This document shows positions 1-5,036 of a DNA stretch of 5,036 nucleotides, one piece after another. Source of the stretch: Ilumatobacteraceae bacterium (GTDB taxonomy: Bacteria; Actinomycetota; Acidimicrobiia; Acidimicrobiales; Ilumatobacteraceae); assembly GCA_007117775.1 (NCBI GenBank), contig SKFX01000121.1, positions 1 to 5,036 of the forward strand, given 5' to 3'. The translations under genes were made by a program, and so were the position numbers. The notes beneath the pieces were generated by a model. That model did no database searches. It saw only the letters and a list, made by a program, of their open reading frames with translations, and had not been told where the DNA came from. Positions within the stretch are counted from its first letter, which is position 1. Each line of letters starts with the position of its first letter.

Positions 1-735
1 ACGTATCACGGCCGCGTTCTGATGCTCGATGATCCCGAACAGATGGTCGACCCAAAAGCGGCGTTCTCGTCGAATCCGCTCGTCGAGTGCACGGTCGATC
101 TCGTCATCACCGGGCCCGGACGGGCATCGATGTTCGGGGGTGAACCCGACCGTCCCCATGAACCGACCGGCGAGGAGTTCGCCAAAGGGCATTATGAGCA
201 GTCGATCGCCGGTCGCGGGACCATCACCGTGGGCGATGAGCGTTGGGAGGTGCAGGGTTGGGGTCTGCGCGACCACTCCTGGGGGCCGCGCTACTGGCAG
301 GCTCCGTGGTACTACCGCTGGCTGACCGGCACCGTTGACGACGGATTCGGGTTCATGGCATCGCGTGTCGCCCGTCGTGACGGCCCGGGGACGCGTGGTG
401 GCTTCGTCTATGAAGACGGTGTGCTGCATCTCTGCGATGACGTGCAGGTCTCGAGCGAGCTCGTCGGCGACGGTCGCTATCACGACCGGATCACGGCGCA
501 GATCTCCTCGAGCCGATCGACGCGACAGTGGACCTTGACCGGTGAGGTGGTCAGTCTGATCCCGCTGCGGAACCGGCGCGAGAGCCCCGATGGTGAGCTG
601 CTCGTGACCCGGATCTCTGAGGCGATGACGCGCTGGACGATCACAGGAGACGATGGGCGCCAACGGGTGGGGTATGGCATGAGCGAGTACCTCGATCAGA
701 TCGTCGATGGGGCGCCGGTCGGCCTCGCCGAGTGA
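1..735 (+). CDS. DUF7064/tocopherol-cyclase-like protein, 3' part
   Basis: The reading frame is open from base 1, so the gene starts left of the window and the ATG at 22 is probably internal; 244 residues are visible before the TGA at 733-735. The central part has the block HYEQ (around 190-201) and then RDHSWGPR (268-291) followed by an aromatic-rich WYYRW stretch. As I recall, the pairing of YEQ with RDHSWG marks the DUF7064/DUF7065 proteins, which are distant relatives of the CrtC and tocopherol cyclase lipocalin-like folds. Members are thought to bind or modify hydrophobic molecules such as lipids, terpenoids or steroids, but I know of no established reaction. No signal peptide or membrane segment is visible in this part. 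The gene shares no obvious theme with the sulfur-related genes downstream and is probably the end of a separate unit. The coding call is firm; the family call is moderate and the function unknown. Confidence 0.8.
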   Translation, partial: TYHGRVLMLDDPEQMVDPKAAFSSNPLVECTVDLVITGPGRASMFGGEPDRPHEPTGEEFAKGHYEQSIAGRGTITVGDERWEVQGWGLRDHSWGPRYWQAPWYYRWLTGTVDDGFGFMASRVARRDGPGTRGGFVYEDGVLHLCDDVQVSSELVGDGRYHDRITAQISSSRSTRQWTLTGEVVSLIPLRNRRESPDGELLVTRISEAMTRWTITGDDGRQRVGYGMSEYLDQIVDGAPVGLAE

Positions 736-851
736 TCACCGTCGTTGCACTCGAGGAGATCGGCTCGGAACCGTTGACAATGTCGCCGAGTCGTTGCTGG
801 TCGCGGCTGGTTGCGGTGGTGAGTGATTCGATGGTTGCCGAAGCGCCGCGC

Positions 852-857
852 TATATT
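852..857 (+). promoter_or_regulatory. possible -10 box (TATATT) for the SulP gene
   Basis: TATATT stands out in a GC-rich spacer and lies 14 bases before the ATG at 872. Transcription starting about 7 bases downstream would give a leader under 10 bases, which fits the absence of any purine-rich ribosome binding site before 872. No good -35 hexamer sits 16-18 bases upstream. Leaderless and near-leaderless mRNAs are common in actinobacteria. This is a weak call from one hexamer. Confidence 0.3.
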
Positions 858-871
858 GTCCGTACAAAGCC

Positions 872-2629
872 ATGTATGCCCGACTGACCTCTCTCATCCC
901 CATCTTGCAGTGGGGCCCGGCCTATCAGCGCCGCGATCTCAAGAGCGACCTCATCGCCGGTCTCACCCACGGGGCGATGGTCGTGCCCCAGGGCATGGCC
1001 TATTCGCTCTTGGCAGGATTGCCGCCGGTGGTCGGTCTCTACGCGGCGACGGTGCCGATGATCCTGTATGCCGTGCTCGGCACCTCGCGTCAGCTCGCCG
1101 TCGGCCCGGTCGCCATCGTGTCGCTGCTGGTCGCCACCGCCCTCGCGCCGATCGTGGAACAGGGTACGGCGGGATATCTTGCGGCCGCCGCGCTGCTCGC
1201 GCTCATGGTCGGTGTGCTGCATCTGCTGCTGGCGCTGTTCCGGCTCGGATTCGTCGTCAATTTCTTGTCCCATGGCGTACTGGTCGGCTTCACCGCCGCG
1301 GCGGCGCTGATCATCGGCCTCTCGCAGATCAAACATGTGCTCGGGGTGTCGATTCCGCGCACCGAGCAGTTCCTCGACACCGGTATCGAGGTTGCGAAGG
1401 TGCTGCCCGAGACCCATGGGCTCACCCTGGTGCTCGGCGCCGGATGTCTGGCGACGTTGATCGCCATCAAGAAGTTCATCCCGCGGCTTCCCGGCCCGCT
1501 CATCGTCGTGGTGGCCTCGACCATCGTCACAGCTGTGTTCGGTCTCGCAGATCGCGGTGTCGCAACGGTCGGATCGATCCCCGGATCGCTACCGGCGTTC
1601 GCGATCCCCGGCCTCGATGTCGATCTGATGCGCTCGCTGCTGTCAGCCGCGCTGATCATCACCATCGTCGGGTTCATGGAATCGGTCGCGGTCGCCAAGG
1701 TCTACGCCCGTCGCAACCGCTATGACCTGGTACCCAACCAGGAGCTCGTCGGCCTCGGCATGGCCAATGTCGCCGCCGGCGTGTTCAGCGCCTATCCGGT
1801 GACTGGCGGCTTCTCGCGAACCGCGGTCAACGCGAGTGCCGGGGCGCGAACCCAGTTCGCCTCGCTCATCACCGCGGCCATCGTCATCTTGACGCTGCTG
1901 GTTTTGACACCGCTGTTCGAGTCGCTGCCGCAGGCGGCGCTCGGAGCGATCATCATCATGGCGGTCGTCAATCTGATCGATATCACCGAGATGCGCCATA
2001 TCGCCCAGGTGAAACGGTCGGATCTGCTGACACTCGCCGTCGCCTTCTTCGGGACGCTCTTGCTCGGGATCGAACTCGGCATCGCCGTGGCGGTGCTGGT
2101 GTCGATGCTGGTCGTGTTCGCTCGGATGTCCAAACCGTTCACCGCTGTGCTCGGCAAGGTCCCCGGCACCCTCAGTTACCGCAATATCGAGCGATTCCCC
2201 GACGCCGAGGTCACGACGGGAGTGCGGGTGATCCGCATGGATGCGGCGCTGAGCTTCGTCAATGCCGCCTTCACCAAACAGTTGCTGTTGGAGCAGGCGA
2301 AGCTGATTGAGGGCACCGTCGACGATGTCGTCGACGGCCGGCGAGTCCTGGTCCTGGAATGTTCAGGTATCAACGACCTCGATGTCACCGGGGCGGGCAT
2401 CCTCGATGAGGTGCTCGACGATCTCGAGGATCACGGCGTGGAGCTGTACCTGTCCGATGTGAAGGGCCCGACCCGTGATGTCTTGGAGGCAGCACATCTG
2501 TGGGAGCGCTTCGCCGGCCGGGTGTTCGCGACCACCGATGCGGCGGTGCGATGCGCTGTCGGCCATGATCCACCACCCCCGTCGCTGCGCGCTGCGGGGA
2601 TTCACGAGCGCGAGGACCCGGCACCGTGA
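872..2629 (+). CDS. SulP-family inorganic anion transporter with STAS domain
   Basis: This 585-residue integral membrane protein is a member of the SulP (SLC26) family, which move sulfate, bicarbonate or dicarboxylates across the inner membrane. The family's N-terminal signature is clear: PQGMAYSLLAGLPPVVGLYAA at residues 39-59 (V for the usual Y in PPVYGLY), then GTSRQLAVGPVAIVSL at 70-85. Further family blocks are GFMES (267-271), NQELVGLGMANVAAG (289-303) and GGFSRTAVN (312-320). Many hydrophobic helices fill residues 25-420. A cytoplasmic STAS domain follows at about 440-563, with the core LECSGINDLDVTGAG at 495-509; STAS domains regulate transport and partner binding. The length is typical for bacterial SulP. 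The ATG at 872 is the only usable start, because an in-frame TGA lies at 824-826 and no other start codon falls between. The substrate cannot be read from sequence; the neighbouring rhodanese and molybdoenzyme genes favour sulfate or another sulfur oxyanion over bicarbonate. Confidence 0.95.
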   Translation: MYARLTSLIPILQWGPAYQRRDLKSDLIAGLTHGAMVVPQGMAYSLLAGLPPVVGLYAATVPMILYAVLGTSRQLAVGPVAIVSLLVATALAPIVEQGTAGYLAAAALLALMVGVLHLLLALFRLGFVVNFLSHGVLVGFTAAAALIIGLSQIKHVLGVSIPRTEQFLDTGIEVAKVLPETHGLTLVLGAGCLATLIAIKKFIPRLPGPLIVVVASTIVTAVFGLADRGVATVGSIPGSLPAFAIPGLDVDLMRSLLSAALIITIVGFMESVAVAKVYARRNRYDLVPNQELVGLGMANVAAGVFSAYPVTGGFSRTAVNASAGARTQFASLITAAIVILTLLVLTPLFESLPQAALGAIIIMAVVNLIDITEMRHIAQVKRSDLLTLAVAFFGTLLLGIELGIAVAVLVSMLVVFARMSKPFTAVLGKVPGTLSYRNIERFPDAEVTTGVRVIRMDAALSFVNAAFTKQLLLEQAKLIEGTVDDVVDGRRVLVLECSGINDLDVTGAGILDEVLDDLEDHGVELYLSDVKGPTRDVLEAAHLWERFAGRVFATTDAAVRCAVGHDPPPPSLRAAGIHEREDPAP

Positions 2630-2644
2630 GCCTGTCAGAGGCTC
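2628..2644 (+). terminator. hairpin directly after the SulP stop codon
   Basis: GAGCCT (2628-2633) and AGGCTC (2639-2644) pair perfectly around the 5-base loop GTCAG. The stem begins inside the TGA stop codon of the SulP gene and is followed by TGTCT, a poor T-tract. Actinobacterial terminators often lack a clean U-run, so this may end or attenuate SulP transcription and separate it from the rhodanese gene. The stem is short, so the call is tentative. Confidence 0.35.
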
Positions 2645-2668
2645 TGTCTGGGGCGCTCGAGTCACTGC

Positions 2669-2674
2669 TAGTGT
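2669..2674 (+). promoter_or_regulatory. possible -10 box (TAGTGT) for the rhodanese gene
   Basis: TAGTGT fits the loose actinobacterial TANNNT -10 pattern and lies just before two inverted repeats (2678-2691 and 2698-2715), which would then cover the start of transcription and the early leader. No convincing -35 element is seen at the expected distance. The arrangement is what a repressed promoter would look like, but the hexamer alone is weak evidence. Confidence 0.2.
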
Positions 2675-2677
2675 TTG

Positions 2678-2691
2678 ATCACGGCGGTGAT
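2678..2691. repeat. inverted repeat ATCAC-GGCG-GTGAT
   Basis: Two 5-base arms separated by 4 bases lie 6 bases before the larger 18-bp palindrome. Symmetric arms of this size suit a dimeric repressor half-site pair, but an element this short can also arise by chance in GC-rich DNA. Confidence 0.3.
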
Positions 2692-2697
2692 GCCTGT

Positions 2698-2715
2698 CGT
2701 GGTGGCGCCACCACG
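2698..2715. promoter_or_regulatory. perfect 18-bp palindrome, candidate operator
   Basis: The sequence CGTGGTGGCGCCACCACG reads the same on both strands over all 18 bases and lies 71 bases before the ATG of the rhodanese gene, downstream of the SulP hairpin. It has no T-run after it on either strand, so a terminator is less likely than a binding site for a dimeric regulator. Sulfane-sulfur-responsive repressors (ArsR-type BigR/SqrR, CsoR-type CstR) commonly control rhodanese-DUF2892 genes in other bacteria, but no regulator is encoded in this window and I cannot match the site to a known consensus. It could also form a strong hairpin in the mRNA leader. Confidence 0.5.
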
Positions 2716-2754
2716 CAGGACCCAATACCGAATACACCACTATCCACATCACCA

Positions 2755-2767
2755 CCGAAGACTTCGG
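2755..2767. repeat. inverted repeat CCGAAG-A-CTTCGG before the ribosome binding site
   Basis: Two perfect 6-base arms flank a single central base, and the element ends 6 bases before the Shine-Dalgarno sequence of the rhodanese gene. As RNA it would form only a 4-bp stem with a 5-base loop, so a DNA operator role seems more natural than a stable hairpin. The role is inferred from position alone. Confidence 0.35.
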
Positions 2768-2773
2768 ATTTCC

Positions 2774-2781
2774 GAGGGAGG
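2774..2781 (+). promoter_or_regulatory. strong ribosome binding site for the rhodanese gene
   Basis: GAGGGAGG lies 5 bases before the ATG at 2787 and is closely complementary to the 3' end of 16S rRNA. It is the only clear Shine-Dalgarno sequence seen in this window and fixes the start codon of the downstream gene. It suggests that this gene is translated independently and efficiently once transcribed. Confidence 0.85.
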
Positions 2782-2786
2782 CAATT

Positions 2787-3365
2787 ATGAACAACACTCC
2801 AGTCACCGCCGTTGAGCTCCGCCAGTTGCTCACCGATCATCCTGAGACACGGATCATCGATGTGCGCACCGGCGGGGAGTTTGAGTCGATGCACATCCCG
2901 GGCAGCTACAACGTCCCACTCGACAATCTGGCCGAGCATGCCCGATCACTTGCTGCGGTCAACTGCCCGGTCGTGTTGGTCTGCCAGTCAGGCGGGCGTG
3001 CGTCGACCGCACAGGATCATCTCACCAAGGCCGGCAAGACCAATCTGCGGGTCCTCGAGGGCGGGATGGGTTCCTGGCTCGTCGCCGAGGGCGATGTGGT
3101 CCGTGGCAGTGAGAAGTGGTCGCTCGAGCGTCAGGTGCGCCTCGTCGCCGGATCGATCGTATTCATCAGCATCCTGTTGAGCACCGTGATCCCTGGTATC
3201 AAATGGGTCGCCGGAGCGGTCGGGTTCGGTCTGACCTTCGCCGCGCTCAGCAATACCTGCATGATGGGAATGCTGCTGGCCAAGCTGCCCTACAACCGTG
3301 GTCCCGAGTGTCGGATCGAAGATGTCCTCGATCAGATGGAGGCCGCGGAAGCCAGCGCCGCCTGA
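2787..3365 (+). CDS. rhodanese-DUF2892 (YgaP-like) membrane sulfurtransferase
   Basis: The 192-residue product has a single rhodanese domain followed by a DUF2892 membrane domain, the architecture of E. coli YgaP. The rhodanese part (about 5-105) shows IIDVRTGGEFESMHIPGS (23-40), the active-site loop CQSGGR (66-71) with Cys66 as the predicted persulfide-carrying residue, and GGMGSWLVAEG (92-102). The DUF2892 part starts at WSLERQVRLVAG (111-122) and has two hydrophobic helices at about 117-136 and 139-161, ending in NTCMMGMLLAKLPYNR (156-171). Further cysteines are at 60, 157 and 175. A short polar, alanine-rich tail follows. The likely role is to bind sulfane sulfur from thiosulfate, polysulfide or persulfide and carry or detoxify it at the inner membrane. 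It lies 157 bases after the SulP gene, behind its own ribosome binding site and several inverted repeats, so it probably has its own promoter. Family call strong; physiological donor and acceptor unknown. Confidence 0.93.
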   Translation: MNNTPVTAVELRQLLTDHPETRIIDVRTGGEFESMHIPGSYNVPLDNLAEHARSLAAVNCPVVLVCQSGGRASTAQDHLTKAGKTNLRVLEGGMGSWLVAEGDVVRGSEKWSLERQVRLVAGSIVFISILLSTVIPGIKWVAGAVGFGLTFAALSNTCMMGMLLAKLPYNRGPECRIEDVLDQMEAAEASAA

Positions 3366-3414
3366 CCCATCCGTCACGTGTTCGAACAGCACCCTCGGTG
3401 GCACAGCGCTTCGG

Positions 3415-3429
3415 CCCGGTGTCGCCGGG
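3415..3429. terminator. weak hairpin between convergent genes
   Basis: CCCGG (3415-3419) and CCGGG (3425-3429) pair around the loop TGTCG in the 70-base gap between the ends of the rhodanese gene and the oppositely oriented chaperone gene. A second small repeat, CACC-CTC-GGTG, lies at 3390-3400. Neither is followed by a T-tract on either strand. The position suits a bidirectional terminator, but the stems are too short for a confident call. Confidence 0.25.
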
Positions 3430-3435
3430 GGTGTC

Positions 3436-4551
3436 TCATTGTGGCGGGTCAGTGAGGCGTTCGACGCCGTAGCCGGCCTGTTCGATGAGGTCGATGGCGT
3501 GGGCCGGATCCGCACCGCTGATCCGAATGACGATTTCGGCATCGGCGTCAGGGTCGAGCGCGATCTGGCCGAGGTGGCCGAGCAACTCGGCGGTGACGAG
3601 GGCGCGCTGTTCCCATGACGCCCACAGCAATGCCGCACCGGGTTGACGGATGCGGCGCTCGCCATAGCGTTTGGCGGTCCGCTCGGCGAGGTCGCGCCAT
3701 GGTTCGATGAGGTCTGGGATCTCGCCGGCATCGGCTGCGGCCGCGATGAGGGCGCGCAGATTCGCTCGGCCATCCATCGGGCGCCAGGGGAATCCCAGAC
3801 GGCCGGCACCGGTTGCGATGGCGCGCCGTGACAACCAGATGCCACTGCGCTCGGTGGAGAGCAGGTGGCGCGCCAGGCGGCCAGGTCCCATGGTGGTCAC
3901 CGGTGCCGCCTCGGTGATGAGTGTCGCCTCATCGAGGATCGGTGCTGGTCGCAGCAGGTCGATCTCCTGGTGCAGGAGTTCGCGCACCGCATCGAACAGT
4001 GCCAGATACGGCGAGTCGACCGCCGCCTCGACGAGTGCGTCGAGTGCGATCTCGGCCCATAGCGCCAGATGATCGGCGAGGAAGCGACGCTGGGCCTCCA
4101 CGGCATCACCAGCCTGGTCGACACGTCCGGACTCCCATGCGGCGGCCTCGGTGGCGATCAGATGGGCATGGGCGCGCAACTCGAGTCCGAGATGATCAGG
4201 ACCTGCGGCGCGCCATGCGCCGCTGGTGTGCTCATCGAACTCGATCTCGGTGTAGGTATCGGCGACACGTGCCGCCACCGGGCCGCCACGCCGGCCGTCA
4301 TCGGAGCAGAAGATGCTCTCATAGGGTGGGACCTCGCGTAACAGGATGCGCTCGAAGTCCACTGCGGCATCTGGTGTCCCGAGTGCGCTGAGCGAGGGGA
4401 GCGTGCCGAGCTGGTCCGCGAGTTCGGGGCCGGGTTCGGCCATCAACAGCCAGCCGCACAGCGCGGCCGCCGATGCTCGCCGGCGCGCCCGCGCCCCGAG
4501 ATCGGCCAGATCGGCTGGATCTGACCCGCCCGATTCGATGCCGACGGTCAC
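3436..4551 (-). CDS. TorD/DmsD-family molybdoenzyme chaperone with C-terminal extension
   Basis: From the GTG at 4551-4549 the product is 371 residues, against about 200 for a typical TorD. Residues about 15-200 are an alanine-rich all-helical domain with the family's markers: PPYESIF (75-81), PDHLGLELRAHAHL (118-131) and FLADHLALW (157-165). TorD/DmsD proteins are cytoplasmic chaperones that bind the apo catalytic subunit or its Tat signal, help insert the bis-MGD cofactor and hold back export. Residues about 205-371 are an extra region containing SGIWLSRRAIATGAGRLGFP (236-255) and a helical, acidic remainder; I recall similar tails on some other TorD homologues but cannot assign a function. 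The start is chosen because GTG overlaps the upstream stop in GTGA; an in-frame ATG at 4650 would overlap the upstream gene by about 100 bases. It is the last gene of the minus-strand operon, and its probable client is encoded just upstream. Confidence 0.85.
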   Translation of the reverse strand: MTVGIESGGSDPADLADLGARARRRASAAALCGWLLMAEPGPELADQLGTLPSLSALGTPDAAVDFERILLREVPPYESIFCSDDGRRGGPVAARVADTYTEIEFDEHTSGAWRAAGPDHLGLELRAHAHLIATEAAAWESGRVDQAGDAVEAQRRFLADHLALWAEIALDALVEAAVDSPYLALFDAVRELLHQEIDLLRPAPILDEATLITEAAPVTTMGPGRLARHLLSTERSGIWLSRRAIATGAGRLGFPWRPMDGRANLRALIAAAADAGEIPDLIEPWRDLAERTAKRYGERRIRQPGAALLWASWEQRALVTAELLGHLGQIALDPDADAEIVIRISGADPAHAIDLIEQAGYGVERLTDPPQ

Positions 4552-4557
4552 CGTCGG
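4541..4557 (-). promoter_or_regulatory. hairpin enclosing the stop/start overlap
   Basis: On the minus strand, CCGACGG (4557-4551) and CCGTCGG (4547-4541) are perfect inverted arms around TGA (4550-4548). The loop is exactly the stop codon of the oxidoreductase gene, and the GTG start of the chaperone gene runs from the last base of the 5' arm into that loop. No Shine-Dalgarno sequence is evident upstream. A ribosome finishing the upstream gene would melt the stem and could restart on the GTG, giving translational coupling. The symmetry is directly visible; the coupling role is inferred. Confidence 0.5.
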
Positions 4558-5036
4558 TAGGCGGTGGCGAGAGGCTTGACCGGCCGGGCGAGGTGCAGGG
4601 GCCGGCGCAGACCACCCGGGCCGGGCCCGGGACGCGTCTTGGCGAGCCATTCACGGAAGACCTCCATGGAACGCCCGGTGTCCACCGCGATATCGCCGTA
4701 GCGGTCGCCATCGCGGGCCGGTGACACCGTGACCTGCTGCAGCCAACAATGCATTCCGGAGATCGGGTCGGGCTGGACCGCGAAGGTCAGGTTCTGGTGC
4801 ACACCGGTATCGCTCCACCAGACGCGACCGGCATCAGGGTCTGAGGATTCGAAGGGCCGAGCCCCACCTTGTTGGGTGAGGTGCCAGCGGCCGTCATCGC
4901 TGGTCCCCGAACCGCCATAGGCCGCGTCGGGGCCGGCGACGGTCGCCTTGCCCGATACCCATGCCGGGGTCCCGGTCTGCTCATCGAGGCGCCAACGACC
5001 CATATGGTGCGATGCGGCGACAACACCGGGACGGAT
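4548..5036 (-). CDS. molybdopterin oxidoreductase (DMSO reductase family), C-terminal part
   Basis: The frame is open to the right edge, so only the last 162 residues are visible; the methionine at 5003 is internal. The visible part begins with RPGVVAASHHMGRW (residues 2-15), which looks like the end of a molybdopterin-dinucleotide-binding domain in bis-MGD enzymes. It continues with GGARPFESSDPDAG, then GVHQNLTFAVQPDPISGMHCW (78-98), DRYGDIAVDT, and an Arg/Pro-rich end (GLRRPLHLARPVKP). From memory this tail resembles one subgroup of large catalytic subunits, including SoeA-like sulfite dehydrogenase relatives, rather than formate dehydrogenases or nitrate reductases; I cannot verify this here. 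The adjacent TorD-type chaperone gene, overlapping by 4 bases, strongly supports a Mo/W enzyme. The cofactor-binding N-terminal domains, any Fe-S motif and any Tat signal lie outside the window, as would electron-transfer (Fe-S) and membrane-anchor subunits. Substrate unproven; sulfite, thiosulfate or polysulfide is favoured by context. Confidence 0.75.
   Translation of the reverse strand: MRPGVVAASHHMGRWRLDEQTGTPAWVSGKATVAGPDAAYGGSGTSDDGRWHLTQQGGARPFESSDPDAGRVWWSDTGVHQNLTFAVQPDPISGMHCWLQQVTVSPARDGDRYGDIAVDTGRSMEVFREWLAKTRPGPGPGGLRRPLHLARPVKPLATAYRR

Noticed and set aside
729..753. Inverted repeat CGAGTG/CACTCG at the end of the first gene
   Set aside because: The arms are 6 bases with a 13-base loop and no T-tract, too weak to call a terminator.
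774..779. Perfect -35 hexamer TTGACA before the SulP gene
   Set aside because: No -10-like hexamer lies 16-18 bases downstream (around 796-803 is GC-rich), and the TATATT at 852 is far too distant to pair with it.
796..815. Two adjacent 10-base near-repeats (GCTGGTCGCG, GCTGGTTGCG)
   Set aside because: Only two imperfect copies in a GC-rich spacer; too little to call a repeat element or operator.
851..1417. 188-codon open frame on the minus strand inside the SulP gene
   Set aside because: Its product is rich in Arg, His, Gln and Asp with no recognisable motif, and it lies wholly opposite a clear SulP coding region; it is a GC-driven antisense shadow.
823..1725. 300-codon GTG-started frame on the plus strand overlapping the SulP gene
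   Set aside because: The translation is Arg/Ala/His-rich with no domain resemblance, while the frame at 872 gives an unmistakable SulP protein across the same bases.
3921..4391. 156-codon plus-strand frame opposite the TorD-like gene
   Set aside because: The Arg/Pro-rich product has no motifs and sits opposite a coding region with clear TorD signatures on the minus strand.
4552..4650. N-terminal extension of the TorD-like protein from the ATG at 4650
   Set aside because: It would overlap the oxidoreductase gene by about 100 bases and add a low-complexity Ala/Pro/Arg stretch not expected in TorD proteins; the GTG at 4551 gives a standard 4-base overlap.

Overview
This is a GC-rich (roughly low-60s percent by eye) bacterial window carrying parts or all of five protein-coding genes. 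The base composition, GTG start use, a near-leaderless gene and the family at the left edge (a DUF7064/tocopherol-cyclase-like protein, common in mycobacteria-like and acidimicrobial genomes) suggest an Actinomycetota chromosome. That placement is inference, and I cannot name a genus. I see no rRNA, tRNA, CRISPR array, insertion sequence, integrase or phage gene.

Layout: (1) 1-735, plus strand: the 3' part of a gene for a DUF7064-like, lipocalin-type hydrophobic-ligand protein. (2) 736-871: a short spacer with a possible -10 box close to the next start. (3) 872-2629, plus: a complete SulP anion transporter with a C-terminal STAS domain, followed at once by a hairpin. (4) 2630-2786: a dense regulatory spacer with a perfect 18-bp palindrome, two smaller inverted repeats and a strong ribosome binding site. 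(5) 2787-3365, plus: a rhodanese domain fused to a DUF2892 membrane domain, as in E. coli YgaP. (6) 3366-3435: a convergent spacer with weak hairpins. (7) 3436-4551, minus: a TorD/DmsD-family maturation chaperone with an unusually long C-terminal extension. (8) 4548 to the right edge, minus: the C-terminal 162 residues of what is probably the catalytic subunit of a DMSO-reductase-family molybdenum (or tungsten) oxidoreductase. Genes 8 and 7 overlap by 4 bases (GTGA) and form the end of an operon entering from the right.

Genes 3 and 5 handle anions and sulfane sulfur, and genes 7 and 8 are a molybdoenzyme and its dedicated chaperone. Together they look like a sulfur-oxyanion locus, for example a SoeA-like sulfite dehydrogenase or a thiosulfate/polysulfide reductase, with SulP moving sulfate or a related anion and the rhodanese carrying sulfane sulfur at the membrane. 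The domain calls rest on sequence motifs; the shared pathway and the exact substrate are inference. The most unusual features are the hairpin that places the stop/start overlap of genes 8/7 in its tip, the two-part TorD protein, and the nested inverted repeats before the rhodanese gene.
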